From positions 620,001 to 684,000 of the forward strand of contig NZ_JBGQOM010000001.1 of assembly GCF_052119645.1 (NCBI RefSeq): a stretch of DNA of 64,000 nucleotides. The letters run 5' to 3'. The number at the start of each line of letters is the position of its first letter. Positions within the stretch are counted from its first letter, which is position 1. The DNA is from Paraglaciecola sp030730205 (GTDB lineage Bacteria > Pseudomonadota > Gammaproteobacteria > Enterobacterales > Alteromonadaceae). The position numbers and the translations under genes were made by a program. Below the pieces are notes generated by a model, which searched no databases, was not told the DNA's origin, and saw only the letters and a program-made list of their open reading frames with translations. This document shows, piece by piece, positions 46,625 to 55,412 of this stretch.

Positions 46625-47825
46625 GTGCCATCCTCCGTTTTATATTGCTTTGGGCAACAAAGTAATCAAATAAGGGTGCCCATAAATTTGCAAACAATAT
46701 CGCTAACATCATACCTTCAGGGAAGGCGGGGTTGATTACGCGGATCATAATACACATCGCACCAATCATAATTCCGTATGCCCATTTACCAGTGTTAGTA
46801 AACGACGCGGAAACCGGATCTGTAGCCATAAAGAACATACCGAAAGCAAAGCCACCAGTAACTAAATGCCAGTACCAAGGCATTGCAAACATGGCGTTGG
46901 TATCACTTCCAATAAGGTTGAGCAATAAACTGAAGGCTGCCCCACCGAGTAACACTCCGAGTACTATCCGCCAAGACGCAATCCGTAGATAGATAATAAA
47001 CAAACCGCCTAACATTATGGCCAAGGTTGATACTTCACCCATTGAACCTTGAATATTACCCAAAAATGCATCCCACCAGTCTGCATTAATGCTCCAATCA
47101 CTTACTGAGCCAGATGCAGCTTTACTCAACCAAGTTGCACCAGAGAAGCCGTCAGCGGCAGTCCAAATGGCATCACCTGAAATTTGTGCAGGGTAAGCGA
47201 AATACAAAAACGCACGACCAGACAAAGCTGGGTTCAAGAAGTTACGACCCGTACCACCGAATACTTCTTTGGCAATAACCACACCAAAGGTGATACCCAA
47301 GGCAACTTGCCATAGCGGAATCGTGGCAGGTAGAGTTAAGGCAAATAATACCGAGGTAACAAAGAAACCCTCGTTGATCTCGTGCTTACGTACTGATGCA
47401 AACAGCACTTCCCAAAAACCACCAACAATGAAAGTAACGGCATAAACAGGAATGAAGAAACAAGCTCCGTATAAGAACATGGCTAAACCGCCAGTACTTT
47501 CCAAGCCTATCTGACCACCTAAAGAGGCAAACAAAGCCGCCTGCCACATATCAGGCATCGCACCCGCTCCTGCTAAAATAGCGTTATGTGCTTGGTGTCC
47601 GATATTATACATACCGTAAAACATGGCTGGAAACGTTGCCATCCATACCATAATCATAATACGTTTTAGATCGATGCTATCACGTACGTGAGTATTGGCT
47701 TTGTTTACCTTACCTGGGGTATAAAAAATAGTTGCTGCCGCTTCGTACAAAGCATAAAACTTTTCGTACTTACCGCCCGCTTCAAAATCAGGTTCAATCT
47801 TTTCTAAATACGCTTTTAAACCCAT
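46614..47825 (-). CDS. nqrB: Na+-NQR subunit B
   Basis: A 403-residue subunit with about ten helices, holding the Na+ path and a covalent FMN. The attachment motif is D225-G-F-S-G-A-T231. Other conserved parts are GTGRNFLNPALSGRAF and FMATDPVSASFTNTGKW. The gene follows nqrA by three bases. Confidence 0.97.
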   Translation of the reverse strand: MGLKAYLEKIEPDFEAGGKYEKFYALYEAAATIFYTPGKVNKANTHVRDSIDLKRIMIMVWMATFPAMFYGMYNIGHQAHNAILAGAGAMPDMWQAALFASLGGQIGLESTGGLAMFLYGACFFIPVYAVTFIVGGFWEVLFASVRKHEINEGFFVTSVLFALTLPATIPLWQVALGITFGVVIAKEVFGGTGRNFLNPALSGRAFLYFAYPAQISGDAIWTAADGFSGATWLSKAASGSVSDWSINADWWDAFLGNIQGSMGEVSTLAIMLGGLFIIYLRIASWRIVLGVLLGGAAFSLLLNLIGSDTNAMFAMPWYWHLVTGGFAFGMFFMATDPVSASFTNTGKWAYGIMIGAMCIMIRVINPAFPEGMMLAILFANLWAPLFDYFVAQSNIKRRMARVG

Positions 47826-47828
47826 GAC

Positions 47829-49172
47829 TTAACCCTCTTTCTCAATCTTATCAAGACAATCACGCAAGATAGGCCCGTAGTTATATTTGCCTGGGCAAAC
47901 ATAGGTACACAATGCCAAATCTTCTTCGTCTAGTTCTAAGCACCCTAGTGTCTGCGCACCATCAGTATCGCCAGCGATCATATCTCTGAGCAATAAAGTA
48001 GGCAGAATATCAAGGGGCATAACCCGCTCGTAGTTTCCAATAGGTACCATTGAACGGTCAGAACCATTAGTTGTTGTGGTCATTTTAAACAGACGTTTAG
48101 GATTCAAGTGAGCAAGATAGGCTCTTGTCACTGAGTGTTGATTTGCACCAGGCTTTATCCAGCCAAACAATTCTTTTTCACGACCTTCACGCAATACTGA
48201 AACTTGTACGTGGAAACGACCTAAGTATCCGTGAACGCCGGTGGCTTTGTTACCCATCAACACTGATCCAGAAAGGACTCTTAAATCCCCTTCATTGATC
48301 TCGTTTGCAGTTAATTGAGCAAGATCAGCACCTAATAGAGTTTTCACTAAGCGAGGCACTTTCACTTCCGGACCTGCAAGCGATACAACACGGGTTGAAT
48401 CAAGCTCACCAGTTGTGAACAAGTGACCGATAGCAATTACGTCTTGGTAACCGACATGCCACACTTTTTTATTGGCACCAACACCGTCCAAATAATGGAT
48501 ATGTGTACCCACCAAACCAGCAGGGTGAGGACCAGCAAACTGATTAACCGAAACTTTACTCACTGAGCCAGTTGGAATAGTTGCATCAGGCGCTTTGCCT
48601 ACAAAAACTTTACCTTCTGTTAGCTGACTTATCACCTGCAAACCATTAACAAAATCTTCACTGCGCTGAGCAATAATGACTTGTGGGTCAGCGGCAAGTG
48701 GATTGGTATCCATTGCGCTAACAAATATTGATTTAGGTTTGCTATCTAAGGCGGGAGACTTGCTAAATGGACGAGTGCGTATTGCTGTCCACAAACCAGA
48801 CTTCACTAACTGCTCTTGCACCTTACTGGCGTCAAGAGAAGCAAGCTCAGACTGACTATACTTAGAAAATACTTCGCTTTCGTTACCGTCGATTTCGATA
48901 ACCACAGATTGCAAAACTCGTTTTGCACCGCGATTAACCTCAACCACTTTTCCGGCAGCAGGAGCAGTGAATAATACGCCGGGGTTCTTTTTATCTTCAA
49001 AAAGAACTTGACCTTTTTTCACTACATCGCCTTCTTGGACATGCATCGTAGGACGCATGCCAATATATTCTTCCCCCAAAATAGCAACCCGGCTTACCTG
49101 ATTGCCCTCATGGATAGTTTGTTGTGGCACTCCCTCGATGGGGAGGTCTAGCCCTTTCGTGATTTTTATCAT
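47829..49172 (-). CDS. nqrA: Na+-NQR subunit A
   Basis: About 447 residues, the soluble subunit on the cytoplasmic face, involved in quinone binding. It begins MIKITKGLDLPIEGVP, and the N-terminal part has EYIGMRPTMHVQEGDVVKKGQ and FTAPAAGKV, as in lipoyl-like folds. ATG 49172 fits the family start; an in-frame start at 49184 is possible. First gene of the operon, preceded by a long inverted repeat. Confidence 0.96.
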   Translation of the reverse strand: MIKITKGLDLPIEGVPQQTIHEGNQVSRVAILGEEYIGMRPTMHVQEGDVVKKGQVLFEDKKNPGVLFTAPAAGKVVEVNRGAKRVLQSVVIEIDGNESEVFSKYSQSELASLDASKVQEQLVKSGLWTAIRTRPFSKSPALDSKPKSIFVSAMDTNPLAADPQVIIAQRSEDFVNGLQVISQLTEGKVFVGKAPDATIPTGSVSKVSVNQFAGPHPAGLVGTHIHYLDGVGANKKVWHVGYQDVIAIGHLFTTGELDSTRVVSLAGPEVKVPRLVKTLLGADLAQLTANEINEGDLRVLSGSVLMGNKATGVHGYLGRFHVQVSVLREGREKELFGWIKPGANQHSVTRAYLAHLNPKRLFKMTTTTNGSDRSMVPIGNYERVMPLDILPTLLLRDMIAGDTDGAQTLGCLELDEEDLALCTYVCPGKYNYGPILRDCLDKIEKEG

Positions 49173-49511
49173 AAGCAATTGCACTACTCTATTTAATACA
49201 CAGCACGATTAGACTCTTGTTGTTACACCCTATGAGCCCAACTAAAAATCTAATCGTGATGTGTCTTGTATTAACTCCGCTGAAATAGCCCGCGGCTCTA
49301 TGATTTGCTACCTTGCTCTTGCTTTATTTATTCTTAAAGCCCTAAATAAAGATCAACCCCTAAAGATTAGCAAAGGAATTTTAGCACCAACCCAAGCCTA
49401 TCTGCCATGCAAATTATTGTTTAAACACTTTTTTTATGTACTTTTTATGTATTTATATCAAATTTTCAATTTATTTGGCGGCGCAATCTAACACAAAAGA
49501 CGCAAGAATAA
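49173..49511. other. gene-free leader/promoter region of the nqr operon
   Basis: About 340 bp between nqrA and the fabV terminator, AT-rich beyond 49320, where the operon promoter should lie. It holds the inverted repeat annotated separately. A 76-codon plus-strand frame (49261-49491) looks like chance translation, with no family features. No certain promoter boxes can be assigned by eye. Confidence 0.5.
49198..49264 (-). promoter_or_regulatory. long inverted repeat upstream of nqrA
   Basis: Two 16-base arms, ACACAGCACGATTAGA (49198-49213) and TCTAATCGTGATGTGT (49249-49264), pair at 15 of 16 positions around a 35-base loop. The inner edge is 26 bases upstream of the nqrA ATG, so it could fold in the leader RNA or be a binding site for a dimeric regulator. 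No T run follows, so it is not a simple terminator. Confidence 0.5.
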
Positions 49512-49533
49512 AAAACCGCTAGAAAGCGGTTTT
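49512..49533 (-). terminator. terminator downstream of fabV
   Basis: AAAACCGCT (49512-49520) pairs with AGCGGTTTT (49525-49533), loop AGAA, and a T run (TTTTTTATT) on the minus strand. It lies 28 bases after the fabV stop. Confidence 0.85.
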
Positions 49534-49560
49534 CTATTTTTATCTATCAAAAGTTACATT

Positions 49561-50739
49561 TTACCATTCAACTAAGGGTTCAACATCGGCATCATAATCA
49601 ACGCCTTCAATGTCAAAACCAAAAAGGCGTAAAAATTCATGATGATAACCAGCATAATCACTTAATTGGTGAAAATTATCCTGAGTCACCTGATCCCACA
49701 ATGATTTGATTTTAGCTTGGGTACTGTCATTGGTTTCTTTTGCGTTCATGTACAAACGTCCCAGATCATCAGTATCCGGCTGTTCTTTAACGAGTTTCTC
49801 AGCAAATAAATCGTAGATTTGTTCTATACAGCCTTGATGTGTGCCTTCTTCTTTCATCACTTTATAGATGAGAGAAATATACAGAGGCATAACCGGTATA
49901 GCCGAACTAGCTTGAGTTACTAAGGCTTTTAAAGACGACACATAAGCCTGAACCTTTTTATCTGCTTTGGTCTTAGTAATAGCCGCCGCAGCACGGTCTA
50001 GGTCTTCTTTAGCGCGACCAATAGTAGCTTGACCATAAATCGGCCACGTTAATTCTTTACCCACGTAGGTATAAGCTGTGGTTTTGCAACCCTCAGCAAG
50101 CAAATCAGCTTCAGCTAGTGCGTTTAACCATAGCTCCCAATCTTCGCCACCCATGACTTTAATCGTTTGTTCTATCTCTTCATCATTAGCAGGTTCTAGT
50201 TCAATTTCATGCACTAGATTTTTATCAGTATCATAGGTTTTGGTTTTATAGCTTTGCCCCACTGGCTTTAGTGTTGATTTATACACTTCACCTGTCTCTG
50301 GATCCGTTCTACGGGGAGAAGCCAAGCTATAAATAACCAAGTCAACTTTGCCCATATCAGCTTTTAATGTATCGATAACCTGCTGTTTCATTTCCTTGCC
50401 AAAGGCGTCACCGTTCAGCGTATTGGCATACAAACCAGCAACTTGAGCTTCTTGATGAAAAGCGGCCGTGTTGTACCAACCAGCAGTGGCCGTTTTTCTA
50501 TCACTGGGCGGTTTTTCAAAGCACACACCTAAAGTATTCGCACCACCAGCAAACGCGGCAGTAATTCTTGAAGCAAGTCCGTAACCAGTCGAACATCCGA
50601 TAACCAATACGTTTTTTGGTGGATTATTTAACTCACCTTGTGCTTGAACATAAGCTATTTGCTGTTTTACGCTCGCTGCACAGCCAATAGGATGCGCATT
50701 CGTACAAATAAAGCCTCGAATTTTGGGCTTAATAATCAT
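49561..50739 (-). CDS. fabV: enoyl-[acyl-carrier-protein] reductase FabV
   Basis: A 392-residue NADH-dependent reductase for the last step of each fatty-acid elongation cycle; the FabV type is tolerant of triclosan. Features are the N-terminal PKIRGFICTNAHPIGC, the Rossmann loop VIGCSTGYGLASRI, YSLASPRRTDP, and the catalytic Tyr-x8-Lys in YGQATIGRAK. Length typical. Monocistronic, closed by a terminator. Whether FabI is also encoded elsewhere cannot be seen. Confidence 0.96.
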   Translation of the reverse strand: MIIKPKIRGFICTNAHPIGCAASVKQQIAYVQAQGELNNPPKNVLVIGCSTGYGLASRITAAFAGGANTLGVCFEKPPSDRKTATAGWYNTAAFHQEAQVAGLYANTLNGDAFGKEMKQQVIDTLKADMGKVDLVIYSLASPRRTDPETGEVYKSTLKPVGQSYKTKTYDTDKNLVHEIELEPANDEEIEQTIKVMGGEDWELWLNALAEADLLAEGCKTTAYTYVGKELTWPIYGQATIGRAKEDLDRAAAAITKTKADKKVQAYVSSLKALVTQASSAIPVMPLYISLIYKVMKEEGTHQGCIEQIYDLFAEKLVKEQPDTDDLGRLYMNAKETNDSTQAKIKSLWDQVTQDNFHQLSDYAGYHHEFLRLFGFDIEGVDYDADVEPLVEW

Positions 50740-50952
50740 GTTTTTTCCCTACTATTTTTAACTGGCGTTAGTCTACTCGTTCAAAACAAAATAACAGATC
50801 TGAACAGCTACAGTGATGCCTACTATCTCAGCAATTAGCTGCAATTTGTCTTTATTATCTACTATATTGGCTGAAAATACACAGTCAAAACGAGCTGAAA
50901 TTCTACCAACACGGCACAACAAGCTGTTTTAGAAAAAATGAAATAAAAGAAG

Positions 50953-51005
50953 CGAAGCGTCGGCGCTAACTGCCAATAGACAACAGATAGCGCACTTTAG
51001 CTTCG
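50953..51005 (-). terminator. nested hairpin downstream of bolA
   Basis: Two nested arms: CGAAGC (50953-50958) with GCTTCG (51000-51005), and inside it GCGCTA (50963-50968) with TAGCGC (50988-50993). On the minus strand it directly follows the bolA stop and leads into CTTCTTTTATTT. A weak terminator or 3' stabilising structure. Confidence 0.45.
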
Positions 51006-51006
51006 G

Positions 51007-51327
51007 TTAGGCTTGATTTCGCATGCCACCCAGGCATTTGGGGGAGTCAGGTGCGGCGCCATATAGATGATGCCATTCATCATGAGTGTAGGTATGCAGA
51101 GCTAGAGCATGAATATGGTGAGCTAACTCTTCTTTTAGAACGGCATTGACCGCTCGATGACGATTTATGAGCCGCTCTCCGGCAAATTTTGGGGTGACTA
51201 ACACGACTTTAAAATGGCTCTCTGAACCACTTGGTACATTATGCATATAGCTTTCATTAATCACCTCTAAATGCGCGGGTTCGAAGTGTTCAAGTAGCTT
51301 TTTTTCGATGTTGTTTTGAATATTCAT
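51007..51327 (-). CDS. bolA: BolA family protein
   Basis: A 106-residue protein with the BolA fold: HLEVINESYMHNVPSGSESHFKVVLV, with the conserved VVSxxFxGxxxVxRHRxVN-like run (KFAGERLINRHRAVN), and ALALHTYTHDEW. BolA proteins work with monothiol glutaredoxins on Fe-S clusters and affect cell shape and stress. Length and the C-terminal GAAPDSPKCLGG match the BolA subtype rather than IbaG. Confidence 0.9.
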   Translation of the reverse strand: MNIQNNIEKKLLEHFEPAHLEVINESYMHNVPSGSESHFKVVLVTPKFAGERLINRHRAVNAVLKEELAHHIHALALHTYTHDEWHHLYGAAPDSPKCLGGMRNQA

Positions 51328-51522
51328 TTATTCTCCCTGAGACCAAAGTTATCTAAACACGTTAACCAACTAGTGGTTTTGGCTATGAGTGGCCTACTTC
51401 TTAAATTTAGTCCTAATTACCCACTAAAAAAATCAGTTTTTGACTATTTTTCGATATTTGATGCTAAGCCATTGAGCCATAGTGAGTTATTTTTTTGCTT
51501 GTCAAAAAAGCCCAATACCACC

Positions 51523-52140
51523 TTAATTAATAATACTGCGGAACGTCAGATTAATCCTTCCCAATAGCGGCCTTTTTGTTTTAGCAATGCCATGCAGCCA
51601 ATATTCTTGAGTTTTTCCCCTCATAATCAATAAGCTACCCGATGCCAATGATAAGCGCAGTTTTTCTTTACTGTGTTTATGAGCAAAAACTAAGGTGCGC
51701 TCCTGCCCCAAACTCAGGGAAGCAATACAAGGCCTGTGTCCAAGTTCAGGTTCATTATCTGCATGCATACCCATGCTATCTTGTCCGTCTCGATACCAAT
51801 TAGCTAACACTGAATTAAACGAATGTTGTGTTTTATGCTCACATAATGCTTTTAGTTCAAGCAGTGAACCAGTCCAGTTATTGGGTTGCATACTTAAATT
51901 TGAGTATCGATAGCTGGCATCATCATCCCCATACCACGCTTGTAAACGGGGCACTTTAAACAACTTTCCGTATAATTGAATGTGTTCTTCGCGCCAAGTC
52001 AATTGTTGGCTAAGCACATTAAAGTAATGTAGCGCTTGGTCAGCAAGCAAAAAACTAGGATAATAGCTGACATCTGCATCCTTCATATTGAGTTGAATGC
52101 CTTCGTCTACTCCTTGCGTATCAAAGAGTTCTTGTTGCAT
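51523..52140 (-). CDS. AlkB-like 2-oxoglutarate/Fe(II) dioxygenase
   Basis: A 205-residue dioxygenase. The iron ligands are His126 and Asp128 in MHADNEPE and His183 in WLHGI; Arg195 and Arg201 in GRINLTFR bind 2-oxoglutarate and are typical of AlkB. Length and the NLSMQPNNWT region resemble ALKBH2/3-like bacterial proteins, so repair of alkylated DNA or RNA is likely. Divergent from rlmG across 31 bases. Confidence 0.88.
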   Translation of the reverse strand: MQQELFDTQGVDEGIQLNMKDADVSYYPSFLLADQALHYFNVLSQQLTWREEHIQLYGKLFKVPRLQAWYGDDDASYRYSNLSMQPNNWTGSLLELKALCEHKTQHSFNSVLANWYRDGQDSMGMHADNEPELGHRPCIASLSLGQERTLVFAHKHSKEKLRLSLASGSLLIMRGKTQEYWLHGIAKTKRPLLGRINLTFRSIIN

Positions 52141-52171
52141 ACCTTAGCCCCTCACAGAGGTAATATAATTA

Positions 52172-53317
52172 ATGAAAGCCAGTTTAACTCTGTTAGATAA
52201 GAGCCTGACACTTCTTAGATACCCACCACAACTACAGCATCCTAGTTGGCAGGCTTGGGATGCCGCAGACGAATACCTGATAGAGTATGTTCAGTCTTTA
52301 CCCTCATATTCAACGCAAAGCACCATCAGTATTTACAATGATGATTTTGGCGCCCTAGCCTGCTGGTTTGCCGCTCACCATATAAGTTGGATCAGCGATT
52401 CATTTGTTGCTCGTCAGTCCTGTCTGATGAATCTGACTAAAAATGGACTACAAACAGACACTATACGCTTCAATCACTGCTTGGATCTTATTGAAACACC
52501 TAGTGATATAGTGCTGATTAAAGTTCCTAAAACTACCGCTTTGCTTGAGCAACAACTTATCGCCCTACAAAATATTGTCACACCGACAACCCAAATAATT
52601 GCGGCAGGTAAGATCTTGGCTATTCAAAAATCTACCTTAGCGTTATTTGAAAAATACCTTGGCCCCACCACTACCTCATTAGCCAAGAAGAAGGCTAGAC
52701 TCATCTTTTGTCAGCCCTCCACAACGTTAAAGCATAACTCTCCATATCCCACCGTTTGGTCGACTGAAAAACCCGCATTTCGCTTAATCAATCACGCTAA
52801 TGTGTTTTCACGCCAGCAATTAGACATTGGAGCTCGCTTTATGCTTGAGCATCTTCCGAAGGTAGGCAATAAAACACTCATCGATTTAGGTTGCGGAAAT
52901 GGTGTACTCGGTTTGCATGTTTTGCATAACAATCAGCAGGCTCGCGTTATCTTTGTTGATGAGTCTTACATGGCCATTGACTCTGCAAGAGAAAACATAA
53001 AAAACAATTTACCTGATGCGTTGACACGCTGTGACTTTATTGTCAGTAACTGTCTTGATGAATATTTACAAAACTCACGCTATGAACCTGTAGACTTCGT
53101 ATTGTGTAACCCACCTTTTCATCAACAAAATACCATTACCGACCATATCGCTCTGCAAATGTTCAGTGACGCTAAAAAGGCGCTCACATCTGGCGGCGAA
53201 CTTATCATTGTTGGCAATAGACATTTAGACTATCCGGCAAAATTAAAACGCATGTTTGGTGGAGTCAAGCATACCGCAAGTAACCAAAAGTTTAGTATTT
53301 ACACGGCGACTAAGTAG
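52172..53317 (+). CDS. rlmG: 23S rRNA (guanine(1835)-N2)-methyltransferase
   Basis: A 381-residue two-domain methyltransferase. The C-terminal catalytic domain has LIDLGCGNGVLGL (motif I) and LCNPPFHQ (Asn313-Pro-Pro-Phe), as in RlmG/RsmC enzymes acting on the amino group of guanine. The N-terminal half is a degenerate copy of the same fold. It methylates G1835 of 23S rRNA. Shares a very short divergent promoter region with the AlkB-like gene. Confidence 0.9.
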   Translation: MKASLTLLDKSLTLLRYPPQLQHPSWQAWDAADEYLIEYVQSLPSYSTQSTISIYNDDFGALACWFAAHHISWISDSFVARQSCLMNLTKNGLQTDTIRFNHCLDLIETPSDIVLIKVPKTTALLEQQLIALQNIVTPTTQIIAAGKILAIQKSTLALFEKYLGPTTTSLAKKKARLIFCQPSTTLKHNSPYPTVWSTEKPAFRLINHANVFSRQQLDIGARFMLEHLPKVGNKTLIDLGCGNGVLGLHVLHNNQQARVIFVDESYMAIDSARENIKNNLPDALTRCDFIVSNCLDEYLQNSRYEPVDFVLCNPPFHQQNTITDHIALQMFSDAKKALTSGGELIIVGNRHLDYPAKLKRMFGGVKHTASNQKFSIYTATK

Positions 53318-53328
53318 CCGCATTTGCT

Positions 53329-53363
53329 GCTTACTGTGGTTGATTATTTAAAATACAGTAAGC
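53329..53363 (+). other. perfect 9-bp inverted repeat after rlmG
   Basis: GCTTACTGT (53329-53337) and ACAGTAAGC (53355-53363) flank a 17-base AT-rich loop, 11 bases beyond the rlmG stop. No T run follows on either strand, so termination would need Rho or other help. Confidence 0.45.
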
Positions 53364-53490
53364 CCGCATTTACATTCTACTATTGCAGTCATTAAAATGA
53401 GTAAATCCTACATTTATCCTTAAGTTCTGCACATTTCCTGCATATTAAGATGCCATGATAGGCCTCGATTCATTCAACCTTAGGAATATT

Positions 53491-53751
53491 ATGAAAGGAC
53501 TTTATCCCTTAATCTTATGCTGTCTTCTCACCACCGTTTCATGCTCGACAATGGCGGAAAAAGATAAACAAAAACGAGGGCATAAGCCACCTCCAGAAGC
53601 CTTCACTGCCTGTGAAGGTAGGGTTGAAGGTGACTCAGACAGCATAGAAACACCCCGCGGCGATACACTTGAAGCCACTTGCAAAATAATTGATGAACAA
53701 TTGGTGGCGGTTCCGGCGAAAGATCGACACCAAAGCCCACCCAAAGAATAG
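53491..53751 (+). CDS. small secreted protein, possible lipoprotein
   Basis: About 86 residues with an N-terminal export signal (MKGLYPLILCCLLTTVSC) ending at a lipobox-like cysteine. The mature part, HKPPPEAFTACEGRVEGD, TPRGDTLEATC and a VAVPAKD-like end, resembles a group of small uncharacterised proteins with the pattern RPPxEAxxAC...GDxCxxxTPxGDxxxGxC known to me from marine proteobacteria. ATG 53491, just after AGGAAT, is preferred over 53455. Function unknown. Confidence 0.6.
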   Translation: MKGLYPLILCCLLTTVSCSTMAEKDKQKRGHKPPPEAFTACEGRVEGDSDSIETPRGDTLEATCKIIDEQLVAVPAKDRHQSPPKE

Positions 53752-53845
53752 GACGTAATGAGAGGAGCAAGGTATTCATAAACAATCAACGTCATTTTAA
53801 TGATAATAGGAGTATGCTAAATGCATATAGATGCCCCATGCTTGA

Positions 53846-54117
53846 AACGCTCAAAGTTGTGTCAGCAATCAACTACCTCCTCCTGGCAGCACACCGCCGG
53901 GTTTAGAAAGTGCAATGTCGATCTTAACAGCAGATGAACAAGACACAGTCTCCTCCACGTTAAAGCCTCTTAGTGAAGAACAGCACGAAGAGCTGAAAAC
54001 GAGCGCTTCAAGTATGTCTAATGAAGAGGTCGGGCACTCTTTTTGGCTGCATTAAATAGCGTATTGGGCACTACTTACCAAACTATCAATAATAATATTA
54101 TTGATACCCTTGCATAG
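53846..54117 (+). pseudogene. frameshifted remnant of a small acidic protein
   Basis: One frame reads QLPPPGSTPPGLESAMSIL, then acidic helical sequence (ADEQDTVSSTLKPLSEEQHEEL), then SMSNEEVGHSF, and stops at 54053-54055. The next frame continues sensibly from the T-run at 54040-54044: LAALNSVLGTTYQTINNN, ending at TAG 54115-54117. Restoring one base in the T-run makes a single coherent protein end. Upstream the frame is closed by a TGA near 53843, and no export signal is in frame, so a second lesion is likely. A terminator follows. No family recognised. A functional short form from ATG 53915 cannot be excluded. Confidence 0.5.
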
Positions 54118-54131
54118 TCTCAACTATTTGA

Positions 54132-54160
54132 CAAAGCCACGCTCTGCGGCTTTGCTTTTT
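54132..54160 (+). terminator. Rho-independent terminator, plus strand
   Basis: CAAAGCC (54132-54138) pairs with GGCTTTG (54148-54154), followed by CTTTTTT. It lies 14 bases after the second-frame stop of the remnant gene and shows that a plus-strand transcript ends here. Confidence 0.85.
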
Positions 54161-54278
54161 TGCGCAGCCCAATTTCTCTTTAATTCATAACAAATCACGT
54201 TCACTTTGTGAAAACCATCGAATTTTGATAGCTTGCATCCTTTCCGGTGTTAAATATCGCTTAATTCAAAGGTCTTGT

Positions 54279-54881
54279 ATGTTTCGTAGTGCGCTTTTTA
54301 TGGTTTTCACTCTTCTTTCCACTTTTTGCCTGGCCGCAGTTAAAGATGATGGCTCGCAAATCCAAGCTGGTAATTATTACCCAAGGGTAAAATTTGAAAC
54401 TTCAATGGGCGATATCATCGTTGAACTTAATCGTAAAAAAGCACCTATTACGGTAAACAATTTTTTGCGGTATGTGCAAAAACGTAGTTATGAGGGCACG
54501 ATATTCCACCGCGTGGTAATCGACTTTGTCGTGCAAGGCGGCGGTTATGATGAAAACTTTGCTGAACTGTTTTCCTATGGCAATATTTTTAATGAGTCAG
54601 GTAACGGCCTGAAAAATGAAAAATACACTATCGCCATGGCTCGGCAGGACGACCCGCATACCGCCAACCGTCAGTTCTTTTTTAATATGGAAGATAACGT
54701 CACATTAGATCCAGGACGCTATTGGGGATATGCCGTATTTGGTTCAGTTGTCGAAGGCTACGAGGTAGTAGACGCAATGTCATTGGTGCCCACACACGTT
54801 GATCCAACGTGGGGCTGGTCAGACGTACCAGTAGAAAAAGTCATCTTGCAGCGCGCGACTATTTTACCTATGGAGTTTTAA
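54279..54881 (+). CDS. exported cyclophilin-type peptidyl-prolyl isomerase
   Basis: About 200 residues. A signal peptide (ALFMVFTLLSTFCLAA) precedes a cyclophilin domain: VKFETSMGDIIVELN, APITVNNFLRYV, GTIFHRVV, FVVQGGGY, and the active-site NRQFFFNM. It should speed proline isomerisation in the periplasm. The ATG at 54279, preceded by AAAGG, starts the signal peptide; 54225 is less likely. Its end overlaps the end of the convergent acetyltransferase gene by 14 bases. Confidence 0.9.
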   Translation: MFRSALFMVFTLLSTFCLAAVKDDGSQIQAGNYYPRVKFETSMGDIIVELNRKKAPITVNNFLRYVQKRSYEGTIFHRVVIDFVVQGGGYDENFAELFSYGNIFNESGNGLKNEKYTIAMARQDDPHTANRQFFFNMEDNVTLDPGRYWGYAVFGSVVEGYEVVDAMSLVPTHVDPTWGWSDVPVEKVILQRATILPMEF

Positions 54882-55407
54882 GCCAATCGGCTTTACTGAG
54901 TTCGAACAAATTACTGCCGGCATCCTTCTCATCCATATGGTGCAAACTTTTGAACACAAAACCGAGTTTTGCTAATAAGGCCATAGAAGGTTGATTATTT
55001 TTTGCTGTAATAGCCGCTAATAAAAGCACACTTGTTTTTTCAAACATATTATCAATGATTGCCTTTGCTGCTTCCAACGCATAGCCCTGCCCTCGGGCTT
55101 GTGCTAAAAAAGCAAAACCAATATCCGGCATACTCAGATTGTCCCGCTGCAATAGGCCGCACAAACCAATTGGCCTCTGCTCGCTGAGCGTTTCAACCAC
55201 CATCAAACCGAAACCATGTTGCCTATACATAGCATGAGGTCCTGTTTGGATATAACGTGTGGCGTCCTCGAGATTATGCACGCCTTTGTCGCCAATATAG
55301 GTGAGCCAATCAGGCTCATTCACTAGCGCATAAATAAAATCCGCATCCGTTAAGCCTAATGAACGCAATGATAGTCGTGCGGTAACGAGGGTTTCAATAC
55401 TGGGCAT
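54868..55407 (-). CDS. GNAT-family N-acetyltransferase, RimJ/RimL type
   Basis: About 179 residues of the Acetyltransf_3 group: TARLSLRSLGLTDADFIYALVNEPDWLTYIGD, represented by ARLSLRSL and NEPDWLTYIGD, then FLAQARGQGYALEAAKAI with the acetyl-CoA loop and NQPSMALLAKLGF. Likely acetylates an amino group of a protein or small molecule. ATG 55407, five bases after the stop of the upstream gene with a GGGGGG run before it, is preferred over 55446. Confidence 0.85.
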   Translation of the reverse strand: MPSIETLVTARLSLRSLGLTDADFIYALVNEPDWLTYIGDKGVHNLEDATRYIQTGPHAMYRQHGFGLMVVETLSEQRPIGLCGLLQRDNLSMPDIGFAFLAQARGQGYALEAAKAIIDNMFEKTSVLLLAAITAKNNQPSMALLAKLGFVFKSLHHMDEKDAGSNLFELSKADWLKTP

Positions 55408-55412
55408 TTGAC

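Larger units (their letters stand above)
53752..54278. other. long stretch without an intact gene
   Basis: About 530 bp. It contains a frameshifted remnant of a small protein gene (53846-54117) and a strong plus-strand terminator (54132-54160), both annotated separately. The final 120 bp form the upstream region of the cyclophilin gene. No other feature is visible. Confidence 0.6.

Noticed and set aside
49261..49491. 76-codon plus-strand ORF upstream of nqrA
   Set aside because: No ribosome binding site, no recognisable domain, and it overlaps the nqr leader repeat and the AT-rich promoter region.
51316..51567. Plus-strand frame with NNTAERQINP, recalling the IS66 transposase motif NNxAERxIRP
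   Set aside because: The match lies on the antisense of the AlkB C-terminus (GRINLTFRSIIN), which is conserved coding sequence; no other transposase part or terminal repeats are present.
53858..54055. Intact small gene starting at ATG 53915
   Set aside because: The frame is open upstream of that ATG with coherent sequence (QLPPPGSTPPGLE) and the protein continues in another frame, so a broken longer gene explains it better.
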